Shown here: one piece after another, positions 26,435 through 36,055 of the stretch
Layout: the number at the start of each line of letters is the position of its first letter
Numbering within the stretch: position 1 is the stretch's first letter
Source: Oceanospirillum beijerinckii DSM 7166
Lineage (GTDB): Bacteria > Pseudomonadota > Gammaproteobacteria > Pseudomonadales > Halomonadaceae
Length of the DNA stretch: 64,000 nt
Direction: 5' to 3'
Assembly (NCBI RefSeq): GCF_000422425.1
Contig: NZ_AULT01000024.1
Coordinates: forward strand, 39,405 to 103,404
Position numbers and translations under genes: made by a program
The notes under the pieces: generated by a model
What the model was told of the DNA's origin: nothing
The model's database searches: none
What the model saw: the letters and a program-made list of their open reading frames with translations, nothing else

Positions 26435-26474
26435 TTTCCAAAGGATGCTTTTCATTGACACTTTGTGCTTGTAG

Positions 26475-26504
26475 GCCTGTAGCTTTTTGTACAGGCTTTT
26501 TTTT
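26475..26504 (+). terminator. Rho-independent terminator of the HAAT operon
   Basis: Stem GCCTGTA / TACAGGC around a T-rich loop, followed by eight T residues. It lies in the plus orientation just before the convergent yafV stop. Confidence 0.88.
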
Positions 26505-26506
26505 GT

Positions 26507-27283
26507 CTACAGAAAAGTAAAGCTATCCGCATCATTACTGGCAGGGAAAGCGGTACGAAAATCGTCCAGCGCCTTCAGATCCAGCATAGTCGTTAATACT
26601 TCCACTTCACACGGTTTCGCCTGCAGTTGGCCATGACCTTTAAAGTCAATCAAAGCAGAATCACCGCTGTAAGGCAGTTCATTACCATCGACACCAACAC
26701 GGTTTACACCGGCGACATAACACAGGTTTTCAATGGCCCGTGCCTGTAACAATGCTTGCCAGGGGTGATTGCGTACCTGCGGCCAGTTCGCCACATAGAT
26801 CGCCAGATCATAATCGTTATGGCTGCGACTCCACACCGGGAAGCGCAGGTCGTAACAGATCTGTGGCAGAATGCGCCAGCCCTTATATTCAACAATCAGG
26901 CGCTGTTCACCGGCCTGATAGTGCTTATGTTCACCGGCCATACGGAACAGATGGCGTTTATCGTAATACTGGCTGTCGCCCTCTGGTGTCACCCAGTAGA
27001 AGCGGTTGTGATAGCCCTGTTCACTCTGTACGACCACACTGCCACAGATTGCCGCATTTAGCTTTTCCGCCTGCTGCACTAACCACTGAAACGCTGGGCC
27101 TTGTTCTGGTTCAGCGACATGTTCCGGGGTCATGGTAAAACCGGTGCTGAACATCTCAGGTAAGATAATCAGATCGGTTTTACCCTCTAAAGGATCAGTC
27201 AGCTCAGAAAACATCTGCAGATTGGCTTCAGCATCGTGCCAGTGCAGTTCTGACTGCACTAAGGTCACTCTTAATTCATTCAC
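26507..27283 (-). CDS. yafV: Omega-amidase, YafV-type carbon-nitrogen hydrolase
   Basis: A 258-aa nitrilase-superfamily protein with the Glu-Lys-Cys triad: E43 (ILPEMFSTGF), K109 (YYDKRHLFRM), C143 (PQICYDLRFP). YafV/omega-amidases hydrolyse alpha-ketoglutaramate or alpha-ketosuccinamate, the toxic keto-acid products of glutamine or methionine-linked transamination. It lies directly downstream of a YbdL-type aminotransferase on the same strand (gap 97 nt), so the pair performs transamination and then deamidation. The start is GTG 27283, with AAGGA about 11 nt upstream. An ATG nearby is out of frame. Confidence 0.9.
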   Translation of the reverse strand: MNELRVTLVQSELHWHDAEANLQMFSELTDPLEGKTDLIILPEMFSTGFTMTPEHVAEPEQGPAFQWLVQQAEKLNAAICGSVVVQSEQGYHNRFYWVTPEGDSQYYDKRHLFRMAGEHKHYQAGEQRLIVEYKGWRILPQICYDLRFPVWSRSHNDYDLAIYVANWPQVRNHPWQALLQARAIENLCYVAGVNRVGVDGNELPYSGDSALIDFKGHGQLQAKPCEVEVLTTMLDLKALDDFRTAFPASNDADSFTFL

Positions 27284-27380
27284 AGTGCATCATCCTTTTT
27301 AACAGCGTCCATTGCAGCTGGCTTCGTTATGGTATATGCAGTAGTAACAGGCTGAACCGTTGTTATAGCTGGCCCTGTTT

Positions 27381-28532
27381 TTATAACTGGCATAGCAACT
27401 CCCCAGCTTCGCGTAAGGTTTTTTCGTTCTTCGCAAAGCAGAAGCGCACCAGTCGCATATCTGGATCAGGGTTTTGACAGAATACAGAAACAGGAATCGC
27501 GGCAACGCCCTTTTCTGTCGTCAACCAGCGAGAGAAACTGACATCATCCATATCGCTGATGGCACTGTAATCCACCAGCTGGAAATAGGTGCCTTTTGCC
27601 GGAGTAAAACTAAAGCGACTGCGCTCAATCACCTGACAGAACAGATCACGCTTTTCCTGGTAAAATCCCGGCAGTTCACCGGTATATTCCGGGTGATGCA
27701 GCATATAGTCGGCAATAGCCAGCTGGAAAGGTGCTGCGGTACTGAAAGTCAGATACTGGTGCACCTTACGCAGTTCAACAGAAAGCGGCTTAGGTGCAAT
27801 ACAGTAGCCCACTTTCCAACCCGTGGTGTGGTAGGTTTTACCAAATGAGGACACAACAAAACTACGTGCTGCCAGCTCAGAATGAGTTAACAGGCTGCAG
27901 TGCGGTTGCTGATCAAATACAATATGTTCGTAAACCTCATCACCTAATAGCAGAATATGTGTATCTCGAACCAGCTCAGCCAGCTTATCAAGATCTTGAC
28001 GACTTAGAGTCACACCGCTGGGGTTATGGGGTGTATTGACGATAATCATGCGGGTGCGTGGAGTGAGCGCTTCTTTCAGCGCCTGCCAGTCGATGGTGAA
28101 CTCTGGCAGAGTCAGCGAGATATGGCGGCAGATACCACCATTCAACTCAATAGCAGGCTCGTAGCAGTCATAGCAGGGGTCAAACACGATCACTTCATCA
28201 CCCTGACGCACGACAGCACTGATCGCTGCAAAAATCGCTTCGGTGGCGCCAGAGGTTACCGTGACCTCTTCATCGGCACAGACATTGGCCCCGTAAAGGC
28301 GCTTGGCTTTTTCGGCAATCGCTTCACGCAACGGCTGCACGCCTGTCATAGGGGCGTACTGATTGGCTTTATGACCGATATGGTAAGCCACACGTTTACG
28401 CAGCTGTTCCGGTCCTTCGAAATCAGGAAACCCCTGAGATAGATTGATGGCGTTATGCTGAGCTGCCAACTGAGACATAACACTAAAGATAGTGGTGCCA
28501 ACTTTTGGCAACTTGCTGTCGGGGTAATACAT
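27381..28532 (-). CDS. ybdL: Methionine/glutamine-type aminotransferase, YbdL
   Basis: A 383-aa PLP aminotransferase closely resembling E. coli YbdL: SKLPKVGTTIFSVMSQLA, INLSQGFPDFEGP, NQYAPMTGVQ, VTVTSGATEAI, NTPHNPSG, GDEVYEHI, the PLP lysine in SSFGKTYHTTGWKVGYC, and KVHQYLTFST. Such enzymes transfer the amino group of methionine, aromatic amino acids or glutamine to keto acids, for example in methionine salvage. The frame is open to a TTG at 28538, but ATG 28532 is preferred. The downstream yafV gene would clear the ketoglutaramate product when glutamine is donor. Confidence 0.9.
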   Translation of the reverse strand: MYYPDSKLPKVGTTIFSVMSQLAAQHNAINLSQGFPDFEGPEQLRKRVAYHIGHKANQYAPMTGVQPLREAIAEKAKRLYGANVCADEEVTVTSGATEAIFAAISAVVRQGDEVIVFDPCYDCYEPAIELNGGICRHISLTLPEFTIDWQALKEALTPRTRMIIVNTPHNPSGVTLSRQDLDKLAELVRDTHILLLGDEVYEHIVFDQQPHCSLLTHSELAARSFVVSSFGKTYHTTGWKVGYCIAPKPLSVELRKVHQYLTFSTAAPFQLAIADYMLHHPEYTGELPGFYQEKRDLFCQVIERSRFSFTPAKGTYFQLVDYSAISDMDDVSFSRWLTTEKGVAAIPVSVFCQNPDPDMRLVRFCFAKNEKTLREAGELLCQL

Positions 28533-28595
28533 AGCCAATACCGCTCAAAAAGTAATAAAAAACGGCTTAGATAGTATGCAGAATTATAGCCTCAC

Positions 28596-30539
28596 TCAAG
28601 CGGATTCTTCAGACAGCTGTTGAGGTGTCATTACAGGAAAACGCAGGATAAAGCGGGCTCCCCCTTCCGGTACATTCTGAGCCCGAATACTGCCTTTTAA
28701 CACCTGAGTGACTAAGTTGTAGATAATATTACCACCCAGGCCACTGCCACCGCTGCTTCTGCGAGTAGTGAAGAAGGGGTGGAACACTTTGGCCAGTTGC
28801 TCATCATTCATACCAGAGCCGTTATCCGAATATTCCAGCACCACTTGATCTGCTGATGGCTGGCTGATCTCAATCTTAATCAAACCTTCCCGACGCTCAT
28901 CAAAGCCATGAATGATGGAGTTCATTATCAGATTAACAATAATCTGCGACACCGCCCCTGGGTTATGTACCACTTCCAGCATCTCGGGGCCTGTAACTTC
29001 AACCTTATGCTTCTTCTGTTTCAGCCTCGGCGTCAGGGAGTTGGCTACAGTACGAACATAGTCTACCAGCAGGAACTCACGCACCTCGCTATGGGACTGA
29101 TCCACTGCCACTTTTTTGAAATCGCTGATCAATTGAGAGGCGCGATTCAGGTTAGAACGCATCAGCCCCAGAGCTTCATGAGACTGATCGATATGTTCCT
29201 GTAGCATGCTGGGTGTTAGTGTCTGCTCTTTAAACGCTTTCTGCAAATCATTCAAATCATCACTGATGTGAGATGCTGCAGTGACACAAATACCAACAGG
29301 CGTATTAATCTCGTGGGCTATACCGGCCACCAGCTCACCCAGAGCGGCCATTTTCTCGCTTTCAATCAGCTCCTGCTGAGCTTTTTGCAGTTGCTCCAGC
29401 GTACGTGACAGCTCCCTAGTCCGATCTTCGACTCTAAGCTCCAACTGGTCGTTGAGACTCTGAAGATCCTCAATCGACTTTTCCACCTTTGAAGCCATTT
29501 CATTAAAAGCAGTCGACAGTAGAGAAAACTCCACATGGGAATCAATCTTTAGATCTGCATGATAGTCGCCACGGCTGACCTTTTGAGCGGCATCAACCAA
29601 AGCGGTAAGAGGAAGAGTAATCTTACGAGCGATCTGACGCCCCACCAGCCACACAAATAGCAGTGCAACAAAAGCTCCCAGCAGGGAAAATATCAGCATA
29701 TTCTGCACTGGACTGGTAACCAGAGAATACGGAACTTCAGCAACGACTAACCAAGGGGTACCAAACAGGCTTCGAATATTACCCAGAACGGGCCGATTTA
29801 AGGCTCCGGTATAATGCTCCAGCTGTGCGTGACCTGAATGCCTGAGTTGTTGCTGTACGCTGGAGGATAGAATGATTGCCTGCATATCTGCCAGATACTG
29901 TTTTTCTAACTCCACACTGGAAGCGATTGTATTACCTCTGACATCCAGTAAATAAGATAAGCCATCCAGATCAGAGTGAATCTTAGAGAGCAGAAATGAG
30001 ATATGGTGCAGATTAACATGAGCCATCAATACACCATCGATTCGATCCATTTTGTTCCTAATCGGCAGAGAAACCACCACAAACTGGTTTTTTAAGAAAG
30101 GATCGTATTGGGGGTTGGATAAAAACTCTTCATGACGTAGAAACGAGCGACGGAAAAAGGGCTGGTTACTGACAGAGTTTAACGCTCTACGGCCATAAGG
30201 GCTGTTCTGAGCAATGATTTTGCCCTTTCGGTCATATAATACAACCATCTCAAAAGCATTGTTTTGGCGAATCAGGGCCTCAACTAAAGGAGCGGACTCC
30301 GTATCAGAGAATTCGGACAAGCCGCGTACCCTAGCTAACAGATTTAAGCTGCGCACAACTTCATCCCAGAATACCTTCACAGATTCTGCCGCTAATTGAC
30401 TGGTACGAGAGGCATGCGTATGCGTCTGCTTCTCCAAAGCCGAAAAGCTAATGGGTAGGATTAGCACTAGGGTAATCGCAACTGACAGAAAGGTCAGTCC
30501 CAAACTGCCTATCAGCAATTGCTTACGAATAGTCTTCAT
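28596..30539 (-). CDS. Sensor histidine kinase with periplasmic Cache domain
   Basis: 647 aa. TM1 at about 9-32; an extended periplasmic sensor at about 40-275 with the Cache-type layout (EMVVLYDRKGKIIAQNSP, FVVVSLPIRN, VLMAHVNLHHI, SYLLDVRGNTIASS); TM2 at about 281-300; HAMP (QIARKITLPLTALVDAAQ); a coiled coil; HisKA-like with H409 in GIAHEINTPVG; HATPase with VNLIMNSIIHGF, YSDNGSGM and GSGLGGNIIYNL. No receiver is fused. It is the last gene of an operon after two BMP-family lipoproteins (21-nt gap to the second), an arrangement suggesting that the lipoproteins present ligand to its periplasmic domain. Its cognate regulator is probably in the divergent operon. Confidence 0.9.
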   Translation of the reverse strand: MKTIRKQLLIGSLGLTFLSVAITLVLILPISFSALEKQTHTHASRTSQLAAESVKVFWDEVVRSLNLLARVRGLSEFSDTESAPLVEALIRQNNAFEMVVLYDRKGKIIAQNSPYGRRALNSVSNQPFFRRSFLRHEEFLSNPQYDPFLKNQFVVVSLPIRNKMDRIDGVLMAHVNLHHISFLLSKIHSDLDGLSYLLDVRGNTIASSVELEKQYLADMQAIILSSSVQQQLRHSGHAQLEHYTGALNRPVLGNIRSLFGTPWLVVAEVPYSLVTSPVQNMLIFSLLGAFVALLFVWLVGRQIARKITLPLTALVDAAQKVSRGDYHADLKIDSHVEFSLLSTAFNEMASKVEKSIEDLQSLNDQLELRVEDRTRELSRTLEQLQKAQQELIESEKMAALGELVAGIAHEINTPVGICVTAASHISDDLNDLQKAFKEQTLTPSMLQEHIDQSHEALGLMRSNLNRASQLISDFKKVAVDQSHSEVREFLLVDYVRTVANSLTPRLKQKKHKVEVTGPEMLEVVHNPGAVSQIIVNLIMNSIIHGFDERREGLIKIEISQPSADQVVLEYSDNGSGMNDEQLAKVFHPFFTTRRSSGGSGLGGNIIYNLVTQVLKGSIRAQNVPEGGARFILRFPVMTPQQLSEESA

Positions 30540-30560
30540 AACAATATGCCTGATCTCATA

Positions 30561-31637
30561 CTACTGATCACTCTCCAACTGATCCACTTTGAGTTGTCCG
30601 TACACCAGCCCTCCTTTTAACTGCTGAATGACGTCAGCAACCTGCTGCTGATATTGCTCTCCAACCAGCACGGAATTAAAACGAATTTGTGCAACCTCTT
30701 CTTCAAAGCTAAACCAAACCTGTTCACCACGCCAATGCCCTTTACCTGCCATATGTGCAGTTTGAGTAATGATGCCTGCAACGTCCATAATACCTGTAGC
30801 CAATACCTGATCGATATTCCATTCATCCCGAGGCTCGGTGTCAATCACCAGTATCCTGCTGGCAGGGTACTTTCTGGCCAGTTCAATTACAGCTTTATTT
30901 CCCATACCTGTGTTAATAAAGAGCACCTTTACACCTTGATCAAGTAATGCTTTCGCTTTGTCAACCGACAGCGCAGGATCGGAAAAGCTATCGACCCAAT
31001 CAACCAACACCTCAACATCTGGCTGATATTCAGTAACTGCACTTTCATAGGCGTCTGCCATTCTTTGATAAGCTTTAAAAGGAATCCCTCCAAGAAATGC
31101 GACTTGTTTCCCTGCAGGGCTCTCAACCTGCTGAGCTGCCAGCACGCCCATGACATAGCCAATATCATTGAAACGCCCTGCAGCACCACCAAAGTTCGTA
31201 TGATTGCCTTCAACTTCTCCCACAACTGCAACACTGGTATATTTGAACCGCTCTGCAAGCTGGCGTAGAAAGGCTTCATATTGCCCTCCCAAACCGATCA
31301 CTACCCTCAACCCTTGCTCTAGTTCAGGTCGTATTCTCTCCATTAACACTTCTTCACTGACCTTATTAGGGTCACTGTTGGAGACTAAATGCACATGCGC
31401 ATTAAGCTGAGATTTAATACGCTCAGCACCATCAAGGCCAGCTGCACTCCAAGGATCACTCTCTGGCTCCTGCGGCGTCATCAGTACTACAGATATCTTG
31501 TGCTGCTTCTGTTCGACAGAGGGAAGCTGCTCTGAATCACAGCTGGTTAATCCAAGCAGCACCAAGAGGCTACACATTAGCCGTACATGAGTCTTAGTCA
31601 AGGCACCAAAAAGGGAATCCTGAAAGTGATTGTTCAC
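30561..31637 (-). CDS. BMP-family lipoprotein (second copy)
   Basis: 358 aa. A lipoprotein signal ends in LLGLTSC-DSE (lipobox cysteine near residue 33), so it is anchored to the inner or outer membrane on the periplasmic side. The rest is a BMP/PnrA/Med-type periplasmic binding fold (SDPWSAAGLDGAERI, VVIGLGGQYEAFL, YVMGVLAAQQV, VAFLGGIPFKAYQRMADAYESA, VDSFSDPALSVDKAKALLDQGVKVLF). BMP proteins bind nucleosides (PnrA, BmpA) or act as sensors (Med). No ABC permease or ATPase is adjacent. The start is GTG 31637 with GGAGG seven nt upstream, overlapping the previous stop by 4 nt (GTGA), so translation is probably coupled. Confidence 0.85.
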   Translation of the reverse strand: MNNHFQDSLFGALTKTHVRLMCSLLVLLGLTSCDSEQLPSVEQKQHKISVVLMTPQEPESDPWSAAGLDGAERIKSQLNAHVHLVSNSDPNKVSEEVLMERIRPELEQGLRVVIGLGGQYEAFLRQLAERFKYTSVAVVGEVEGNHTNFGGAAGRFNDIGYVMGVLAAQQVESPAGKQVAFLGGIPFKAYQRMADAYESAVTEYQPDVEVLVDWVDSFSDPALSVDKAKALLDQGVKVLFINTGMGNKAVIELARKYPASRILVIDTEPRDEWNIDQVLATGIMDVAGIITQTAHMAGKGHWRGEQVWFSFEEEVAQIRFNSVLVGEQYQQQVADVIQQLKGGLVYGQLKVDQLESDQ

Positions 31638-32650
31638 CGCTCCACCTCCAAATGACCCAATACTACTTTTTGATAGACCTGCTTAAACTCTTGTGCCTGT
31701 TCCGGTGTTAATGCTTTAGGCTCCAGGTGAATCTCCTGTACCTGATCCTTAATACCAAACTGGTATAGTTTGCCTTGCCAGCGTCCCTTGAGAATCTGAT
31801 TAAAGCCATATTGAATCAAGCGAGGGGTATAAAGCTGCACATTAGCGAGCAGAGTGCTGGGAGGGGAGTCATAGTTTTCTAACTGCCGACCAATAACTGC
31901 AACTCCTTTCTTCTCTAACAAGGGATAGATCACCCGGCTGGCTGGATCAGCGTTAACCGCGATAACATCCACGCCATCTGCTAACATTTGCTCGGCAATA
32001 GCCATGGCCTGGACCTCATCGGTCCAACTGGTAAGATAGTGTTCGAAGAGCTGCACACCAGGATTAATATCCAACGCCCCTACCCGCATACCTGTCGCCA
32101 TCTGTTCCAGGATAGGTAGCTGCATACCGCCGATAAAGCCTATCTTTCCAGTCTCAGATTTTAACGCCGCTAAGGTCCCCGTCAGCAGACCCAATTCTCG
32201 CCAATCAAATGACAGACAGCCCATATTGGCGTTGTTACCCGGGCAATTGGTATTAACGATAAAGTTTACTCTTGGGAAATTGCGTGCCAACCGGGAAACA
32301 GGGTCAATATATTGTCCGCCATGGGCCATCACAATATCGACGTTATTGACCTCTATCTGCTGCCTGACTAAGGCACTAAAAGCCTCATAATCTATAAAAG
32401 GCACAGACTCAAGATAGATAAAATTGAGTTCCAGCTCATTACTGAGTGTTTGCACCCCCGTAAATCCAGCCTGATTCCAACCAGAATCGGAAACTTTCTG
32501 AGGAAACAGTGCCAACAAAACCTGTTTATCCTCAACAGATGTCTGTTGAGGTGGACTCTTTTCAGAAGTCGACTGCGACTGATCACACCCGCTTAAGGCA
32601 ACAAAAGTAGACAGCAGCAGAAGATAAAATAAACGACAAACAGCGGCCAT
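31634..32650 (-). CDS. BMP-family lipoprotein (first copy)
   Basis: 338 aa. The signal MAAVCRLFYLLLLSTFVALSGC carries a lipobox (LSGC), followed by a Ser/Gln-rich linker. The binding fold has VSDSGWNQAGFTGVQTL, VDIVMAHGGQYIDPVSRLA, LLTGTLAALKSETGKIGFIGGMQLP, DEVQAMAIAEQMLADGVDVIAVNADP and VAVIGRQLEN. It is a diverged paralogue of the next gene, with the same layout. I start at ATG 32650 (AGAGG five nt upstream), not at the far upstream end of the frame at 32746. It opens a three-gene operon, BMP-BMP-histidine kinase, and faces the divergent hybrid-kinase operon across 361 nt. Confidence 0.85.
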   Translation of the reverse strand: MAAVCRLFYLLLLSTFVALSGCDQSQSTSEKSPPQQTSVEDKQVLLALFPQKVSDSGWNQAGFTGVQTLSNELELNFIYLESVPFIDYEAFSALVRQQIEVNNVDIVMAHGGQYIDPVSRLARNFPRVNFIVNTNCPGNNANMGCLSFDWRELGLLTGTLAALKSETGKIGFIGGMQLPILEQMATGMRVGALDINPGVQLFEHYLTSWTDEVQAMAIAEQMLADGVDVIAVNADPASRVIYPLLEKKGVAVIGRQLENYDSPPSTLLANVQLYTPRLIQYGFNQILKGRWQGKLYQFGIKDQVQEIHLEPKALTPEQAQEFKQVYQKVVLGHLEVER

Positions 32651-33011
32651 AAACACCTCTCTGTATGGGTCGAGAGTTACGCTTTTATTTAAAAATACCT
32701 CAAAAATATTAAGCGTGTAGGGAAAACTTACGACACAAACATACAACTATTACACCTGTTTTTAAACAAAACAGATTGCAAAACCAGAAAATTTAGCCTA
32801 ATCCTAACTATATACAGAAAAACAACGTGTTTTGATATTTTCTGCCCCAAACGTCAGAAATATATCCTTCCTGTGTGAAAGCGTTTGTTTCACTGTTTTA
32901 TTTGTCTGATTTAAGGCAAAGACCCTTCCCTATCTGTTACCAGATTATTTGAGTGATAGAAGCAGGCTTGAATAGTGGAAAAGGGATATGACGAAGCTAA
33001 AAGGACCCGTC
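32651..33011. promoter_or_regulatory. Divergent control region of the two signalling operons
   Basis: 361 nt between the BMP-kinase operon and the hybrid-kinase operon. Two short inverted repeats are visible: CTGTTTT/AAAACAG spaced by 5 nt (32756-32774), and GTGAAA/TTTCAC spaced by 7 nt (32875-32893). An imperfect GATATTTTCTG/CAGAAATATATC repeat lies between them. These are candidate operators or RNA hairpins for a shared regulator. No promoter could be placed with confidence. Confidence 0.35.
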
Positions 33012-36000
33012 ATGGCTGACTCCAAATACAGACACAGACATCAGACTCTTGCCGAGCTGAAACAGCTCATCACACTGCTGGACAATCAGGAGCCGCCTGA
33101 AGAGGTTATCGGCGTCGCACTGCAAGATATGCTACGTATTAGTCAAAGCCGTTATGCTCTGCTTCTGCAAGCAACGAGCGATAATAATGTAATTTTGCAT
33201 TGGCAGGGGGATCTTCAGAGCGGATATTGGCAGCATGAAAATTCACCGGAATACCTTCAGCAATGGCAACAAAAAATCAGGGATCTATTGGTGCCTCAAC
33301 TCAGGCGCACTAACCACCTGATCGCTAATTCGCCCTCAAGCCTGAAATTAGCTTGCAATGATACAAACGCCTGGTCCCTGCTGCATAAGACGATTATGTT
33401 ACCTCTTACGTCAACAATAGGGGAGCGTAAAGGTCTGGTCGTATTGTGCGGTAAAGAGGAAGACTTTCAGCTCAAGCATATTATGGCGCTCGAGCCTCAT
33501 TTAGCATTCTGCATCAATATGCTGCTGTTTGAGAGCTTCACCAATTATCCGGGCAAGACTTCTAAAAGTGGCGATAGCCTCAACTTCTCATCGCTACCCA
33601 GCGAGATTGATGGCCAGAAGTTTGATCCTCAATTTACCTACAGCAATCACCCAGGGTTTATTACCGATGTCGATGGCATCATTTTGATGGCCAATAAAGC
33701 GGCAGAAAGCCTGCTTGCCTTCCCATCTGAACGCCTTATGGGCCAACCTATCAATCAACTTATCCCTAAGATCCAGCTTAGCTTGCACCTGAATGACTCA
33801 ACAGAGCAGGCGGAGAAATACCAGGAACTTAAAGCTTTCACCCGAACCGGTCGAGCTATCTCTGTTCGGGTATCCTGTGCAGCAGAATTAAAAGAATCAG
33901 AATTAACTTTCTCAGTAAAGGTGCAGGATATCAGTGCTGAGCTGGAGTCTGTCAATAAACGACAGGAAAGAAATATCCGTATTCAAAGCCAGCAAAGAGC
34001 GACGTTAGAAGTTGCCAGGTTGGCTACTCAGGGCAAATCGCCCTATGAAGAACTGGTTAACAAAATCTGCGAGCTAACAGCAACTACACTGGATGCTCCC
34101 AGAGTCGGTGTTTGGCTCAACGAGAATGATAGCCCTATCTACCGTAACTTCTGTCAGATCAAACATAATGATCCCCCCTACAGTGAATGCCAACCTCTCG
34201 TGCTCACACAGAAAAACCCATTTGTGCGTCAACTGGAGCAGGTCCGGGTGATGGCCCTGACCAACCTGAATAACAGCTTCCATCAGCCGGACTTTTTATC
34301 AAAAGACTACTTCCGTCGTCACCGCGTTAATACACTGATGTGTGCCGCTATTATTAAAGAGGGGCATTTGATCGGTTTTCTGGTGATAGAGGACCATGAC
34401 AGACCTTTATGGCACGAGGATCAATTTAACTTTGCCCGGGAGGTGGCTAACTACCTTCATATTCTGGTACTGAATGAATCAAGGCAACAGATTCAGGACG
34501 CCTTGTCATTACAGGAGCAACAGTTTCGTTTGCTGTTTTATGACAGCCCTATGGCGATGATGGCCTTTGATAGGGAAGATTTTCGGTTTATTGCCGTTAA
34601 CCATGCCGCAACGGAAGAGTTTGGTTACTCACACAGTGAGATGTTGAGTAAGAACATTTACGATCTGGTTCCATTACAGCACGTAATTGATGTACACGGC
34701 TTGGTTTCAGCCAGTGAGAATAGTTCACAGGGCGATTACCGTATATTGGAAACCCGTATGCAGAAACACTCTGGTGAAGTGATTGATGTGGAAGTGCACA
34801 CCCACACGATTGAGCTCTCAGGCCGAGCTTCGATTTTGCTGGTTGCCCACGATATTACGGAGAAAAAGCGCATTGAAAGTAGCTTACGCCAGACGCAGAA
34901 GATGGAGGCTATTGGGCAGTTGGTTGGCGGTATAGCTCATGACTTTAACAATATCACCAACATCATTCGTGGCCATGCCGAGCTGCTGGAATTAAAACTG
35001 AAGAATAACGACAAAGTACAAAAGCATATTGATGCCATCAATAAAGCGGCTAGCAGAACGACCAGTTTAACCAATAAGCTGATGCAGTTTTCCCGCCAGC
35101 AGCAGATGAGTAGCCAGGCCTATAACCTCAATGACATTATCGGTGATCTGATCGAGCTGATTACTAAATCACTGACCACCAATATCCGGGTAGTACTGGA
35201 ACTGAGTAATCATCCATGGCCCGCCATTATCGATAAGGGCGATTTTGAAGATGTGATGATCAACCTGGCCATTAATGCCAGAGATGCCATGGATGGAAGG
35301 GGAACCCTGACCATTACCACCCAGAATATCACCCTGGAGCAAGATAGCCCCCTGATTGTACGGGATCGTATACCCGGTGATTACCTGTGCATCAGTATAC
35401 AGGATACGGGGTCAGGTATTCCGAAAGAAATAAGAGAGCGAATTTTCGATCCATTTTTTACGACTAAAGAGAAAGGTAAAGGCACTGGATTAGGCCTGAG
35501 TATGGTCTATGGTTTTGTAAAACGCAGTGGTGGTTTTCTTGAGTTAGATTCTCAGGAAAATGAAGGTAGCTGTTTCCAACTCTGGTTACCCCGTTCGGAA
35601 CAGGAAGCAGTGAGTGAGGAACCCACTCAGGATAAGATCCCTGATCTACACTTAAAACAGTCGCTGTCAGCCCTTGTAGTGGATGATGAAGAGGATATCC
35701 GTTCATCCCTCAGTGAGATGCTCAGCTATATCGGTTTTGCAGTCTCCCAGGCTGAAAGTGCTGCTGATGCTATCGATGTTGTGCAAAACAGTACGACTCC
35801 CTTTGCTCTGCTGCTGTCGGATATTGTTATGCCCGGCGAGCACAATGGTGTTTGGTTGGGGCACTGGATGAAACAGAATTCTCCAGATACCCGGATTATT
35901 CTGGCTTCAGGCTATGCTGAGAATGTGCGTTTACAGGATGCACAACAAGTTGGTGAATTGCTGAAAAAGCCTTTTAGTCGAAAAGATCTGATTCAAACGC

Positions 36001-36023
36001 TGTCAAAATGGCATTGGGCTTAA
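33012..36023 (+). CDS. Cytoplasmic PAS/GAF hybrid sensor histidine kinase
   Basis: 1003 aa, no membrane segment. Order: an N-terminal GAF-like region (about 15-175), PAS ([20 protein letters not shown], about 205-310), GAF (about 330-490), PAS ([20 protein letters not shown], about 505-625), HisKA with H643 in [12 protein letters not shown], HATPase ([36 protein letters not shown]), and a C-terminal receiver with D937 ([13 protein letters not shown]) and the lysine in LLKKPF. ATG 33012 with AAGGA six nt upstream is a better start than ATG 32988. It begins the operon containing the EAL and REC genes and probably passes phosphate to them. Confidence 0.9.
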   Translation: MADSKYRHRHQTLAELKQLITLLDNQEPPEEVIGVALQDMLRISQSRYALLLQATSDNNVILHWQGDLQSGYWQHENSPEYLQQWQQKIRDLLVPQLRRTNHLIANSPSSLKLACNDTNAWSLLHKTIMLPLTSTIGERKGLVVLCGKEEDFQLKHIMALEPHLAFCINMLLFESFTNYPGKTSKSGDSLNFSSLPSEIDGQKFDPQFTYSNHPGFITDVDGIILMANKAAESLLAFPSERLMGQPINQLIPKIQLSLHLNDSTEQAEKYQELKAFTRTGRAISVRVSCAAELKESELTFSVKVQDISAELESVNKRQERNIRIQSQQRATLEVARLATQGKSPYEELVNKICELTATTLDAPRVGVWLNENDSPIYRNFCQIKHNDPPYSECQPLVLTQKNPFVRQLEQVRVMALTNLNNSFHQPDFLSKDYFRRHRVNTLMCAAIIKEGHLIGFLVIEDHDRPLWHEDQFNFAREVANYLHILVLNESRQQIQDALSLQEQQFRLLFYDSPMAMMAFDREDFRFIAVNHAATEEFGYSHSEMLSKNIYDLVPLQHVIDVHGLVSASENSSQGDYRILETRMQKHSGEVIDVEVHTHTIELSGRASILLVAHDITEKKRIESSLRQTQKMEAIGQLVGGIAHDFNNITNIIRGHAELLELKLKNNDKVQKHIDAINKAASRTTSLTNKLMQFSRQQQMSSQAYNLNDIIGDLIELITKSLTTNIRVVLELSNHPWPAIIDKGDFEDVMINLAINARDAMDGRGTLTITTQNITLEQDSPLIVRDRIPGDYLCISIQDTGSGIPKEIRERIFDPFFTTKEKGKGTGLGLSMVYGFVKRSGGFLELDSQENEGSCFQLWLPRSEQEAVSEEPTQDKIPDLHLKQSLSALVVDDEEDIRSSLSEMLSYIGFAVSQAESAADAIDVVQNSTTPFALLLSDIVMPGEHNGVWLGHWMKQNSPDTRIILASGYAENVRLQDAQQVGELLKKPFSRKDLIQTLSKWHWA

Positions 36024-36055
36024 TATCAGGGAAGTTATATAGAGCAAGAGGCATC

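Larger units (their letters stand above)
26064..26506. other. Intergenic region after the HAAT operon
   Basis: 443 nt with no convincing gene. A plus-strand open frame (26068-26520) runs through it without a ribosome site or a family match, and it is interrupted in meaning by structured repeats, so I reject it. Contents in order: an inverted pair of REP-like palindromes (26229-26315), a long interrupted hairpin (26383-26434), and a rho-independent terminator (26475-26504). Confidence 0.7.

Noticed and set aside
26068..26520. 150-codon plus-strand open frame
   Set aside because: Runs through REP-like repeats and a terminator and has no known relatives; chance open frame.
30561..32650. BMP pair as parts of a nucleoside ABC importer
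   Set aside because: No permease or ATPase of the nucleoside type is adjacent; the context is a histidine kinase.
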